A stretch of 64,000 bases of DNA from the NCBI GenBank assembly GCA_026874595.1, contig CM049307.1:20501079-20565078 (forward strand). The letters run 5' to 3'. The translations under genes and the position numbers were made by a program. The notes below the pieces were generated by a model. That model searched no databases. It worked only from the letters and a program-made list of their open reading frames with translations, and was not told the origin of the DNA. Position 1 is the first letter of the stretch. Each line of letters begins with the position of its first letter. Below, one piece after another: positions 24,785 to 38,006 of this stretch. This DNA is from Sipunculus nudus (Eukaryota; Annelida; Sipuncula; Golfingiida; Sipunculidae).

Positions 24785-25090
24785 TACATGATGGTTTTGT
24801 ATCACTTTCAAATGTTTTTTTAGACTCCACCCCTATTAGAATTTTGAGGGACACTGGTTCAGGCCAGACTCTCATGTTAGCAAAAACTTTGCCATTTTCT
24901 AATAGGTCTTTTACTGGTGCACATGCACTTGTTAATGGTGCGTTTTAAAAAAAACACACTTCAGTTACGCTTCACAGTATAAATATAAGTCAGATTTGAT
25001 TTCTGGGAATATTACTGTGGGCATAAGAACTACTTTACCCTTTAAGGGAATTCAGTTGCTACTAGGCAATGATGTTGAAGGTGACAAAGT
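24785..25090 (+). pseudogene. Retroviral-type aspartic protease, broken
   Basis: The active-site triad DTG is at 24850-24858 in the context ILRDTGSGQT. A second conserved block near 25050 reads LLLGNDVEGDKV. A stop and frame change lie between them. It is located upstream of integrase. Confidence 0.75.
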
Positions 25091-25439
25091 ACAGCCTGTA
25101 CCAGTAGTGACAGAAAAGCCGTCCCTTGATCAGGACACTGACCCTGAAAATCAGGAAATTCCTGGTTTGTATCCTTCATGTGCCGTAACTAGATCTATGG
25201 CCAATAAAAACACACATGAGGATATTGGTCCAGATAACCACACTCTTGGAGTCACTAGTGACTCGTCTAACGACTCGCCCTTACAGGATACAGCATTTTT
25301 AAGGTCGGAACTTATCGCGGACCGGCACAAGGACCATGAAATGTCATGTTTGTTTCCCAGGGCAGTTTCTAAAGATGAACTGTCACAGAACCCAGATTGT
25401 TTCTATGTTAAAAATGAAGTGCGTATGCGTAAATGGCGA

Positions 25440-26640
25440 CCACCTCATGTATGTACTGATGATGAGTGGGCCATCAAACATCAAATAGTAATGCCCAAAA
25501 GCTTTCGCAATGAAATTCTAAGCATGGCACATGAGGCTCCTTTGTCTGGCCATTTAGGTATAAATAAAACTTATCAGAAAGTTAGTACACACTTCCATTG
25601 GCCTAACCCCAGGAAAGATGTTGTACAATATTGTAAATCATGCCATACATGCCAGATGGTAGGCAAGCCCTATCAGAGTCCTCCTAGAGCCCCACTTAGG
25701 CATATTTCTGCTTTCGAGGAACCATTCAGTAGGATTATTGTTGATTGTGTTGGACTGCTGCCCAAAACAAAATCTGGACATGAATACTTGCTGACAATTA
25801 TGTGCGCATCTACCAGGTTCCCTGAGGCAATACCATTGCGCAAAATTACATGAAAAAATGTTGTTAAAGCTCTGAAGAAGTTTTTTTTACAACTTTTTGA
25901 TTACCAAAATCCGTCCAGTCTGACTAAGGGTCTAATTTTATGTCTGGCTTATTCCAACAAGTTATGCTTGAGCTAGGTATAAAACAGTACAGCTCTTCGC
26001 CATACCATCCTGAAAGTCAGGGCGTCCTCGAGCGTTTTCACCAAACATAAAAAAACATGATCAGAACTTATTGCTATGACACACAGAAAGACTGGGATGA
26101 AGGAATCCACCTATTGCTGTTTGCTGTCAGAGAATCCTTTCAAGAGTCCTTGGGTTTCAGTTCCTTTGAACTAGTTTTTGGACACCCCGTTCGCGGTCCA
26201 TTGAAACTGCTTAACGAAAAACTCTTGTGTGAAAATCCTGATTCTCTTAGTTTACTGCAGTATGTCTAAGACCCTCACACTAAACTACACAATGCTTGTG
26301 AGATTGCAAAGTCAAATCTAAAACCTGCACAAAGTAAAATGAAAACAAAGTATGACAAACACACTGTACGTAGGACGTTTGAGCCTGGTAAAAAGGTCCT
26401 TGCCTTACTTCCTATCCCTGGCAGACCTCTGCAAGCTAGGTGTTTTGTTCCTTACATTGTTGACAAGAAATTCAGTGATTTAAATTACATACTGTTGACA
26501 CCAGATAGGCGTAAGAAGAAACAACTGTGCCATGTTAACATGTTGAAACCATATTATGACAGAAATAGCACATCAGATGTTTTCCATAATGTTACTGCTG
26601 TAAATTGTGTAAACACTGACCTGACCCATTTAAGTAGATA
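25440..26640 (+). pseudogene. Integrase, broken
   Basis: It has a zinc-binding H-H-C-C segment (HEAP...GHLG, then CKSCHTC) at about 25530-25660. The catalytic core has its first aspartate in IIVDCVG (about 25738), a second in QSD followed by a stop codon near 25920, and the glutamate in LERFHQT near 26030. The C-terminal GPY/F-like module (CHVNMLKPY) is near 26527. Stops at 25852, about 25925 and 26049 and further frame changes inactivate it. Confidence 0.85.
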
Positions 26641-26699
26641 CCGATTGTAAGTGTGATGTATAGACATTCAGTGTGGTACAGTACCAATAAAAAACTCAG

Positions 26700-28112
26700 A
26701 CGTGCTTAACAACCTGGATGCCAAACTGTCACACCTTACCGCACAACAACAACAAGGCCTCGAGAACCTGCTGCGGAATTATGAACATTTGTTTAGTGAC
26801 ATTCCAACGCGAACTGACATGTTGTGCCATGTTGTGACGTCGATGTTTGCGAGGCAAGCGCAGTCAAGCAGCATCCTTATAGACTGAATCCAGAAAAGCA
26901 AAAGTATCTACAGGATGAGATTCAATATTTGCTGGACAATGATTTTATTGAACCTAGTAACAGTAACTGGAGTTCACCATGTATTCTTGTGCCAAAACCT
27001 GATGGAAGTTACCGTATGTGCACAGATTATCGAAAACTGAACTCTGTCACCAAGATTGACACGTTCCCGATTCCGAGGATCGATGATTGTATCGATAGAG
27101 TCGGTAGCTCCAGATATATTTCCAAGTTTGACTTGCTAAAAGGATTCTGAGAAGTTCCGCTGGCAAAACGAGCGAAAGAAGTGTCCGCATTTGTGACGCC
27201 GCAAGGACTCTACCAGTATAAAGTTATGCCGTTTGGCATGAAGAACTCGCCAGCCACATTCCAGCGCCTCATCCATATGGTTGTTAAGGACATTCAGGGC
27301 TGCTACGCATATATTGATGACCTCATTGTGACAGCGACACACCTGGGAGAAACATCTGCAAATTCTTCGCAAACCCTTCGTAAGACTCAGTGAAGCACGT
27401 TTGACCGTCAACTTAGTTAAATCTGAGTTTTGTCATGCACAGGTAACATTTTTGGGTCACTTTGTAGGACAGAGTCAGGTAAAATCTGTTGATGCTAAGA
27501 TAAGTGCTATTTCTGCATTTCCTAGACGAGAAAAAAAAGCAAATAATGCGTTTTCTTGGTATGGTTGGATATTACAGGAAGTTTTGTCCAAATTTTTCTG
27601 CTGTAGCTGAACCTTTGACTAATTTGTTAGAGAAATAAACAAAAGTTTGTATGGAGTGTTAAGTGTGAAAATGCATTTCAGAATTTGAAAGCAATTCTGC
27701 AGAGTTCACCAATTAGCTGTAGATGCTAGTAATACTGCTGCTGGTTGTTACAAGAAGGCAATGATGGCATAGATCATCCAATTTAATTTTTCTCAAGAAA
27801 GTTTAATGCAAACCAGAAAAAAACTACTCATCTATTGGGAAAGAATGTTTGGCTTTGATTTTGGCATTGCAACATTTTGAAGTTTATGTTACTTCATCAG
27901 TCAAGCCTATCATTGTTTTCAGTGATCACAATCCCCTCACGTTCATGAACAAGTTGAAATGTAAAAATCAAAGATTGTTGAGATGGAGTTTGTTCTTACA
28001 GGATTACAACCTTGAAATCAAACACATTAAAGGGAAAGACAATGTACTTGCTGATTGCTTATCGAGATGTTTATTAAGTGTTGTAAATGAGATGAATTTT
28101 GAGATGTTGTAA
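26700..28112 (+). pseudogene. Reverse transcriptase and RNase H, broken
   Basis: Reverse transcriptase has the fingers/palm segments VPKPDGSYRMCTDYRKLN (about 26990-27045), a motif A region ISKFDLLKGF followed by TGA at 27148, MPFGMKNSPATFQ (27229-27265), and the catalytic YIDD at about 27310-27321. The connection and RNase H part ends with FSDHNPL and an IKHIKGKDNVLADCLSR segment near 28015-28070. It lies 3' of integrase. Confidence 0.9.
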
Positions 28113-28170
28113 AAATTTAGTGATTGCGATTGCAAAAGAAAGTTTTTGAGAAAACTTTCTTTTTTCTTAC

Positions 28171-28181
28171 AGGAGGGGGAT
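28171..28181 (+). promoter_or_regulatory. Polypurine tract
   Basis: AGGAGGGGGAT directly precedes the TG start of the 3' LTR, the expected site for plus-strand priming. Confidence 0.8.
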
Positions 28182-28970
28182 TGTTACATATGTCTCTTTT
28201 ATTGTATGCGCAGCGCCAGCATTGTCCGTAGCTGTGGCGACATAGCCCGGCCCATACGTGGGGTCTGACGTGTAAACACAGCGGTCATGTTAGTCTGGGG
28301 CTTTCTCGCCTGGCTGAGCCGAACTTGCCCACGTGTGAACCCTGACATGTACAAGCACAGCGTTCTTGTTCTAGATGTTTCCTTTAACGGGTGTGTACTG
28401 TTTATTATGTAAGGTTCTTTGGATTGTTCGGGAAATGGAAAGTTCTCGGCTTGGGGTGAGAAGTTATAAATAGGGGGCTGTGTTTAAGAGCCGGAAGAGA
28501 GGTGAGATAATATTCCAGCGGACACAGAAGAATGGACCTTTTCCTATAATTGCGGCAGTTATAGCTTTTCTTTGAAATTGGTGACGGATTTTATTGTCTT
28601 CCGTTTGCCTTTCGGATCAATGCCAGGATTTCACTTTTGGATTATAGTAGATTAATTTCGTGTTTACATAGGATTTTTATTCTCTGAGAGGCACTGTGCA
28701 CTTTGTTTAAATTACTGTATGATTGTATTGATTTGCTGTTATACTGTTGTTATACTGTGTAATTGTATTGGTTTAGTGTACAGTAACTTTAGGGTTATTT
28801 TCAGAATAAATTATAGTTATTTGTTAACATAAAAACCACTGACTTCTTTATTCATTCTCCTAGACATTTCACGCTGCCTAGTGTAACAGAATCTATTTTT
28901 TTTTTTATTTCCATAACAAAATTTAGGCTCGTCATGACTAGGTAATCTGTTGATATTAGGTCCCGTAACA
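28182..28970 (+). repeat. 3' LTR
   Basis: Begins TGTTACATATG and ends CCGTAACA. It has a TATA box (TATAAATA, 28465-28472) and AATAAA (28805-28810). Its first 200 bases barely align with the 5' LTR, although the rest does. Confidence 0.9.
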
Positions 28971-29463
28971 CTGTACACAAAATTCATTGTTTGCAAAGCG
29001 CACAGCAGATTTGCGGTTGACCTGCCATTGCCTTGACCATGCCAGAAAACTTTCCATGGCGGCCCCCTATATACAACCGAGACTAGAAGCCAATGGATTT
29101 GAGGTGTTTCGAATAGCCACTAAGGATATGGTTATGAATTGGTTGTATAGAACTGGTTCATACTCGAGGGGTCCTTGTAACTCACCATATATGGCCCCTT
29201 CTGATAAAAGTGCAGATGCACTTTTCATGTAATATACGAGGTGTTGTGTTGACGTGCTTCATAAATGAATAAAGTCGGTTCCACTCAGCCAGGAAGCTAC
29301 GTGTACACATACAGCGTAAACACATTCATTTCCCTCGCAGATATCATAAATAAATGTATTGATGTGACGTAGCTAGGACACGTACCAAGCCTTGTCATTT
29401 TTTGCCTGCACTAGCTTTTTGGATCGGGAACCCACCTGCACGACATAATCTCACCGTTTGAAA
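28971..29463. other. Upstream flank of the P450 gene
   Basis: The flank between the retrotransposon and the P450 start. It contains an 80-codon open frame at 28987-29232 with no recognised similarity. No clear TATA box is visible before 29464; regulatory sites could not be assigned. Confidence 0.35.
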
Positions 29464-29537
29464 ATGGGGCTTGTGGATTTCGTCCCCACTGCGGGCCTTT
29501 CCGCTGTGTTTCCAGCATTGTTCATAGTCGTCGTAAG
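29464..29537 (+). CDS. P450 exon 1 (start and membrane anchor)
   Basis: The ATG sits in a good context (GAAAATGG) and the exon ends at an excellent donor AG|GTAAGTG. It gives MGLVDFVPTAGLSAVFPALF and three valines, a typical anchor start. The split AG joins the C at 34007 to make serine 25. The exon lies 4.5 kb from exon 2. Confidence 0.8.
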
Positions 29538-30726
29538 GTAAGTGAATACCATGCCCAGTTATGTACATGAGGTCCACTGACACACTATAACTTCACATGA
29601 AATGACACAGCTTGATCTTCTCTGATTCATAATGGCGTATAAAGCTTGATCCCCAATTTCTTTCGCACAGGCCACCAAGTACAGCTTTTTTTCAGATATG
29701 GGGACTTGGTTTTTCCGTTAAAATAAAGTGTATTGACATGTATTTATGTCTCCCAGTGAAAAAAAACCGTCAGGGATTTGAAGTTACGCTAGGAGACTAG
29801 TAAGGTAAACATGTTGACATCTATGAAAGTGTACCGGGTATGTCAATATGCTGGGACATTGTAATTACTTTGTTTCTGCTCTGAGCGTATACATCTATGT
29901 ATTAGTAATATGCCAGTTTTATTGGGAGTTTTCATACTGCACAGGGTCAGGGGTACTAGAGCTAGAACAGACGTAAACAGCAAGCTGTAAGATTCCTAAG
30001 TATGACAAGTACAAACTCTTAATTGACATACCTGTAATTACCATACATATAGCTTATAATGCACGATGACCAGGCATGTATTTTAGACTGTAGCATTGTT
30101 GCTCGCAGAAAATCTCCGATTTTGGCAAGCAGGTTGGTCAGTCGCGGATGTCTGCTTGACTGTGTACTCTTTACAAGCTACAATTTCGCAGCAATAGCTT
30201 TCAAACTTCCACAGCTGGTAGACACACATAAATCCTGGAAGCCTACTGTTTTTTGGCAATGTAGGTCAAACTTCAAGGTCATCGAAAAACGAAGAAATTT
30301 TATTTTCGTCTTACAATTAGCATTCTACAGACCACAGTTTTGCAGGAATCCTTTTGTACTTGGTACATCTTATATCTTAAACTAATATCTCGAAAGTAAT
30401 TTTTCATTTTTCTAAAATTACTCGCTAGGGGGCGCTGCACCAGAAACACTGCAATCAATCTGTTTTTTTATATCGCCAAAACTGTTATCCTAACCTACAT
30501 AATCTATAGTTCATATTTTTCCTCTTGACCTGCTCTATAAGCCGATCTAGTCATCAATTTTCTTAGATGTGTCACTTTGTCAGTAAGTCTATCTGTTTGC
30601 CAGTTGTCCTCAATTTCGCCTGCTTGCTGGTTCTTGAGTCTTACGTAAAGTTTTCTACAGGGCACAGCTTTGCAGGAATCACTTTATAACTTACACATAT
30701 TGTATCTTGGAGCCATTTCTTGAAGA

Positions 30727-30811
<85 letters not shown>

Positions 30812-32498
30812 AGTAGAACGCCTGCTAACGGCCACGCCTCAATAACGGCCAATTCCTCTATAACGGTCAGAATTTCCAGTCCCGAATTTTCGACCGTTAT
30901 ATTTCATAATCATTTTGTTGTCAGTTACGGTTATCCTTTATTCTGTAATGCAGCCAGGTCTCTTGGTCCCGCAGGCCGGGAAACGCCACTCTTACGGTCA
31001 GGGGCAGTGACTACATGACATGGGCCCAACAAATCGAGCGGCCACTTCTGACCTCAATATCATTACACAAGAGTCCGCTCTCACATATTCCTGTGTGCCC
31101 CACTCAGCCTCATTCGAATGCACAATAGTAAAGCATGTGTTCCCACCTGCGTGTATGTTTTGGAATCAGTCATGCGAGCCGGATCTTAGTCAGGGTGTTT
31201 GTCATTTAATTAAAGAATAACAACCATGATAATGTCATCAGAAAAACGTCAGGCAAACTGTGGATCTTTAAACTTTCTTTAATGTCCTTGTGAACACGTA
31301 CATCGAACGAAAACAGTGCGGCAAACATCGCTTAATTTACTCAGCCATTAGTAATTATGAATGCAAAATAAACATTGTATAAAATGTTACGCATACTTTG
31401 TCCCAATCACTTTGACCATTATAGCGACAAAGAAACGACATGCATGAACTCGCTCTCATAGAAAGGTAGATCTGATCAGGAAGAGTGATGACGGGTTAAA
31501 GCAGCCGACAGCTAACAGAAATCTATGGTGTCGGCGGATCTCAAGTACAAAACATACTTAAGAGGAAGTGAGGGATCATCGAACAGTATGAAGATTCTAA
31601 TAAAGATTTGAACTTGGTTTCGTTAAACATTTTAACCCCACTATCCTGGTCAAGTCCTGTATAACGGCCACTTCTGTATAAAGGACACTATCATCCAGCC
31701 CCGATGATGACCGTTATACAGGCGTTCTACTGTTTATTATTTATATAGGTCAATGCATGTCAGGGTCTTCCTCATAACGTTCTCAATATTGGTACTATTT
31801 TCACAAACCGTGGCTCCTTTTCTTCCTCTTTTTACATGACCTAGTGTTGTCAACTCTTTCATCTTTAGGTTACTTTGTCAGTATGTCTGTCTGTTTTGCA
31901 GCTGTCCTCAGTTTTGCAAGCTTGCTTGTTCATGCGTTTTCTTTGAATCTCTTTGTAACTTACACATATCGTACGTCCTTTGGATTTCTGGAAGTTCTAT
32001 GTGTATTATCTAAATAAGTCAAGTTCAAGGTCATCAATCCTCATCAACTTTTTATTGCCCTCATAACTTTGTTAGTACTGGTCCTGTGTTCATCAACTTT
32101 GGCCCAGTTTCTGCTTCTTTGTCATTGTCCATTATATTTTCTATTTCCCCGTCATTTCCGACAAGCGCGCGACCACTGGTCGCCTAGTTTGTCGTTTGTT
32201 ATCCCTTGATTTTTAAGTTACCTGTCACCAATCATTTACGTTTTGTATGCATTGCAATTACAAAGGTCATCTGCATTTTCATTCATTTAATGGTTCTGTT
32301 TACGTGCCCCGTAACAGGTCAGTTGAGTTCGCGTTTTCCTGGTTTAGATAATCTATCACAGCCGCAGGGTTTAAAAAATGACAGGAAGCGTGTACTACCA
32401 ACGGGTCATGTACTCAACACCGAAATGATGACCATATTAGTAAGTCAAGTCATACAAGGAAAGTCAGCATTGAAACAATGAAGGCTATAATTATAATA

Positions 32499-32544
<46 letters not shown>

Positions 32545-35500
32545 TTAATAATGATAGTAATATTAATATTAATGAGTATAATAATAATAATAATAATAAT
32601 GAGTATAATAATATTATTATTATTAATATTATTATTATTTATATAAGAAGAATAACATCACCACAACCAAACACAACAAAATAATTATAATAATATCGTG
32701 ATAATGACATTTGCAATAAATATAACATTACTCATACACCAATGAATAAAACAGCTTGGCCTGAAGCTGTGGCCTGAGTAAGCGGAGCCTGCATGGTTTG
32801 ACCACTGTTTTCCCGCTCACTAAAATTCTTGGAAAACATCATTGCTGGCAAATAATGTGTAGTTTGTCACAAACGGGACCAGATTTATCTCCTTTTCACT
32901 ATGAATTTTGTGGACTTCTTGGTGCGTTATCTCTTATTATTACTGGCTCCCCAAGGAGGGCGTGTTCTCTTTACCGTTTTTGTGTGTATTCGTGTGTGTG
33001 TATTTGTTCGCTACATAACTCTCGCAGTAATGAATGGAATCTCATGAAATTTTCTGGCATTTCGGGAATTGGCCAAGGAAGAAATTGATGATTAGATTTT
33101 GGTGTGGATCCTGCACATGAGCCGGATTCAGGAACGTAATCTAGGAATATTTACACTTACACGAATAAAACTGGGAATATTGGCCGAATAAGTGCAAACC
33201 CACATGGCGGATGCTTGCATTCCCTGTAAATGCAGATTTTAGTTATTATATAACATGATTTAATGTTCATATGTTTTAATCTAAATAAAGTCCACATGTA
33301 CTGTGTGTCTACTAATAATTCATAAAACAGTAATGCGGGGCATTGAGAATTCACGTTAGCCAGTTAAAAGTGGAACCAGTAGACCTTAAATGAAGCCATA
33401 TGTGTGTTTAAGAACCGGAACGTAGGTTACATCATGTCACGGACCACTGAGAATCATTCCATGCACACACCTCATTAATCCTTCAACTGTCAAAACTTTT
33501 TAAACTTGTGCGTGCAAAAAACGCAAACATATAGAGCGAGTAGTCGGATTCAGTCTGTTTGTCCTCTGCATGTGAAAAAAGATCGGTGTTTCTGTGTGCT
33601 ACAATAGATTGATCACACTCAGACACTAACTTTAAGTCTATATGTTAGTATATTTCTTTATTCACGGTAAAAGACTGCCAACATTGAATAAACCAATAAG
33701 TTTCGACAAATCCGAGGTGCCTCGCCAATGGGAGGGGTACAGAAAATTTTACAAAAGTTGAAAGGAGCGTACAGGGTTCCACACAAGGGGCAGAGTATGA
33801 CAGTGGTTGGGCTAGTAGAACACAACCACACTTTATAAATCACTCATAAAACTTATGCAAGTTAAATGAATGAAAACGTATTTATGTTAATGTTTCAGGA
33901 TTTTATTTTATATATAAATTGCTAATAACTTTATTCATTTAGCATTTAACACTTTGCTCTGTAAATTCATGTGTACGCTTATCTTTTCATTGTTCTCTTT
34001 TGGTAGCTACTACCTGTGGCCTTTGATCACGTGTCCTATACGTCATCTACCGGGACCCGTGGCGCTACCTGTGTTCGGAAACCTGATCACATTGATATCA
34101 AAGGTGAGATTTCAGCGTAACACAGCCTATGTTTATTTTAGATATGTTAAAAATGTGTAGGGACTATTTTCCTGATGTCAACTGCCGTGCTCTGAGTTTG
34201 CTGCAATTCCAATTAAGCAGAAGCAGTATGTAACAATAAACTAAGTATAAACGACGATCAAACATGAAAATACAAAGAAATTAACTTTCTGTCTAGCATC
34301 AGCTATTTAACATTTGATTACAAAATGAATCACCCGCATTCAAAGTATGCACCGCTGAAACCAGTAAACATGTATTACTCTTAAGTCCGAAAATTCAGTC
34401 CCGTGTTGATATTAGGGTTGTTCCTAGAATCCAATGCAATATTTGTTCTACGTAATCACCTATTTTGTAAAAATCTGGCATTTCTAAATAGTGGTCACAG
34501 ATTAAGACAAGTAAACAGGGGATAAAACGTCCAAAGGTCCAGCGCACCTCTGGTTAAATAAAAAACCACCGTCACAACTGACTATACAACAGATCTTGGT
34601 ATCATTTAAATCAAAGCACTTCTCTTAATTTAACACTTTGTCTTCATCAAGTCGGGGTTCATACAAGCGAGCCAGCATACACGGGAACCATTTCTGTTAC
34701 CACACAAAACACAGGTTATGTCCACAGGTGCGTTTTCAGCCGCTACAAGAGCCACAATCAACAAGCGTAGCTGGCAGTTCTTCACTGCGACTAAAGGGAC
34801 ATATTCAGGAGCAATATTATGCCTATTCTTTCACACTATCAGTTCAGTTTTCCTTTATACAAAAGTTTGCCCAGCAAAACCATCCCAGCACACAGTCTCA
34901 GTACCTCGCTACGGCAGTTTAACACCTTTTTATGGCTCGATCTGCGTGCTGGGAAATACTGTCCACGTACATGTGTATGTTTACCATAACAAGACCGCGT
35001 GACCAGAGGTCCGAATTTGATCCGCAACACGCGTTGTTTCATCCAGCGGGATCATTGTATGTAATTTTTTTTTTACCAATTCAGTCAGGGCATCTCCTGA
35101 TTGACACCAGTTGTGTCGCACTGTGTTTGTGTTTACACCTGTGATCGCGCCCGGTCCACTGTTTTTAACACTCGTTTACAGGAGCAAACAAACGGTTTAA
35201 AGGCAATATTTTGGCAGGTACAGATTTATTTTAAAGATAAAAGCTATTTTTCGTGTTAATTCAACATGCTTATATTTACAGCGGGACTCCACAATTGGCC
35301 ACTAGGCCTAGTGATATTTCTTCAACCGCGCTCGACTGCCTTTAGTTTGCAGTATTCTACCGAAACTCAGGCCTGCTACATTAATCAACGTCTATCATAA
35401 ATAAAAATAAACCAACAGCAAGAGCATTATTTATCTTCTATTATCTAACCACACCACTCAGCCCCGCCACTGCCTGGATTTAACTCGCACACAGCTAACC

Positions 35501-36929
35501 CTACGCTGGTGTCTCTGGGAATAAAATACAAAATCTCTCACTAATCATTATACCCTTAACTTAGCCCCAGAAAATTACCAAATTCATGTTATACAATAAA
35601 CAAAATCAGGATCCATTGAAATCATATAATTAAGACCGCTGTAATAGTTTGATAAAGGGTTTTATAAAGAAACAAGTGCTAGAGGGCCTTCAGCGAAAAG
35701 CAATATACACTGTTTATACTATTTATATTTTAAGTGTTTATACTATTATCCCGACCTAACGACAGAATTAAAAGAATTAAGTTCTTGCATGCACAAAGTT
35801 CTGATCCACGTGATGCTGACGGCTACAAAATCAATTCGCGTGACGGTCTCTGACCGGGTCTGTTCAACAGCCGACAAGGACAGATCGGCAAATTTCCAGC
35901 CATGCAAGGATGCGTCCTGTTGAGCCCGTGCCATAACCGTCATAAACAAAGCAGATACTTATATAACATTAAGAAGAGTGAAGATGAAGAAAGACAACCC
36001 AATCCAGAAATTACTGGTTCCTGAAAAAGCGAGTGAAATACTAAGGAGAAAGATATGTCCTATCTCCTACAAACGATATTATGTTCAGCACAACTACAAC
36101 ACGATCGATACTGTTGATGTTTCCCAGCAACAGTGCTCTCAGTATAAACATAAATAATAACAGTAAAAATAAACAGAAATTTGAGAATGGACTTGCCATC
36201 CTGTATTGAGTTAAAAAAAACATTTCAGCCCCAGAGACAAATGAACAGTGATTTATGAGAAATATTGTCATAAATGTCGCGAGGCTAACACAGTTTAGCG
36301 CATTTGATATTATATAAAAACATTTTGCACACATAAGTGTATATACTAGTGTATGAGTTGCATTTGTATGTTTGAACAGTTTTTATTTGATATCTTTATT
36401 TTAATAAACTTGAAACCGTAAAAGCTGGGGAATGGAGAACATATAAAGACATAAATGGTGATGTATATATAATAAATGCTGACCGCTCGTGTCAATGCAG
36501 AAAACAAACAAGAGCACAATTATGCAAGCTTGAAGTTTTTCTTGGCAAATCCTTCCACCGGTTCTCGAGCATGCCCCCCCCCCCCCTTTTTTTTTTCTCT
36601 CGTTCGCTTGTTCGTTAAATCTGGCTCTGTGCCTCACGCTTTCGTTCCCTAGCTCGCCTTCCCGCACGCTCCTTGGCGCGTGAACGCATTTATGTGCATC
36701 ACGGTCCCACTCTAGTCATGTGATCAGGAGTATACTTCTGTAGCTTCTTTCCCGTGTAACCTTACGTTTAGCAGACTCTGTGGGCTCTCACAACAGATCC
36801 ATAGAAGATACAAAACTACGTAGGGTGAACGCAAAAATCCCTAGAATACACAACCTTGAACCGCAAAGCAGTTATTCCTATACTAAACATGAGAACAAGA
36901 ACAACACGACCTCCACAGTTCCATTTCAT

Positions 36930-36974
<45 letters not shown>

Positions 36975-37956
36975 CACACATATATATATACACAGATATA
37001 TATATACACAGATATATATATATATATAGAAAGAGAGAGATCTTCTTCTAAATTTTTTTACGGATTATATAAAGTAGTCAGTTTGCCTTTGGGATCACTA
37101 CCAGAACTTCACTTTTGATTACTACATATTGATTTTGTGATTGAATTGGACTATTATTCTCTGAGAAGATTGATGTGAACTGTTTATCTGGATTATATGC
37201 TTTAAAGGACTTATTGAGCTGTGACAGTGGTGGTCTCCAGGTACTGTACACTTTAATTGTTATTTTGTGAAATTGTATTGATTTGCTTTTTTACTGCTGT
37301 TATACTGTGTAATTGTATTGATTTAGTATATTGTAAGGTTAGGGTAGTTTTAATAATAAATTATAGTTATTTGTTAACAAAAAACACTGACTTCTTTATT
37401 CATTCCCCTAGCCACTTCACGCCGCCTAGTGTTACAGAATCTGATTTTTTTATCTCCATAACAAAGTTAATGCTCGTCACCACGACTACGAGATCTTTTG
37501 TTATTTGGTTCCGTAACTATATATATATATATATCACATTGAAGAAAAACAACACTGTAAATTCACTACAGACTTTTTTACAGGATGCAACCCGATCCCC
37601 AGGTAAATGTTTTTAGAATGAAGCGCACGCCATGGTTTGAGAAGCCGAGACTTAACGAGATTACGAGATTATGCTTTTTGCGTATCAGAGAGAGCAAGTA
37701 AATGACTGACACTGATCCCATTGTCCTCGGGGACACAATAGGATTGGTCGGGATACACGTGCGATACTGGAACACAATAGGGGAAAGGTTTGTTGTTGTT
37801 TTATTATTAATTTCTTATTTATTGCAAAGATATTTTTACCAGGATGCCCATTCAACATAGTAAGCTGATTTTTACAGTGTTGCTTTTCTTTAGTGTTATA
37901 TCGCTCTGGCCTTGTCTGAAAGCCATAGAGCACTTTACACCGGAGGGTAACTCTAC

Positions 37957-38006
<50 letters not shown>

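Larger units (their letters stand above)
22183..28970 (+). mobile_element. Degenerate Ty3/gypsy LTR retrotransposon, Gmr1-like order
   Basis: A 6.8-kb element has two LTRs, a tRNA-Pro-type primer site, gag with capsid and zinc knuckle, then protease, integrase, reverse transcriptase and RNase H, and a purine tract before the 3' LTR. Integrase lies upstream of reverse transcriptase, the arrangement of Gmr1-like members of Ty3/gypsy rather than the usual order. Stops and frameshifts in gag, integrase and reverse transcriptase make it non-functional. Flanking four bases are GTGT and CTGT, not a clean duplication, and the right flank is not minisatellite although the left is. Confidence 0.9.

Noticed and set aside
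28987-29232. An 81-codon plus-strand open frame next to the 3' LTR
   Set aside because: No recognisable domain, no clear start context and no partner exon.
29395-29583. Minus-strand open frame
   Set aside because: It is the antisense shadow of P450 exon 1.
32478-32684. Poly-asparagine open frame
   Set aside because: Produced by the AAT microsatellite.
33954-34160. Single-exon reading of the P450 N-terminus starting before exon 2
   Set aside because: It reads from a TTG through the pyrimidine tract of a strong acceptor at 34006 and past the donor at 34103. The remote exon at 29464 fits in phase and gives a better anchor.
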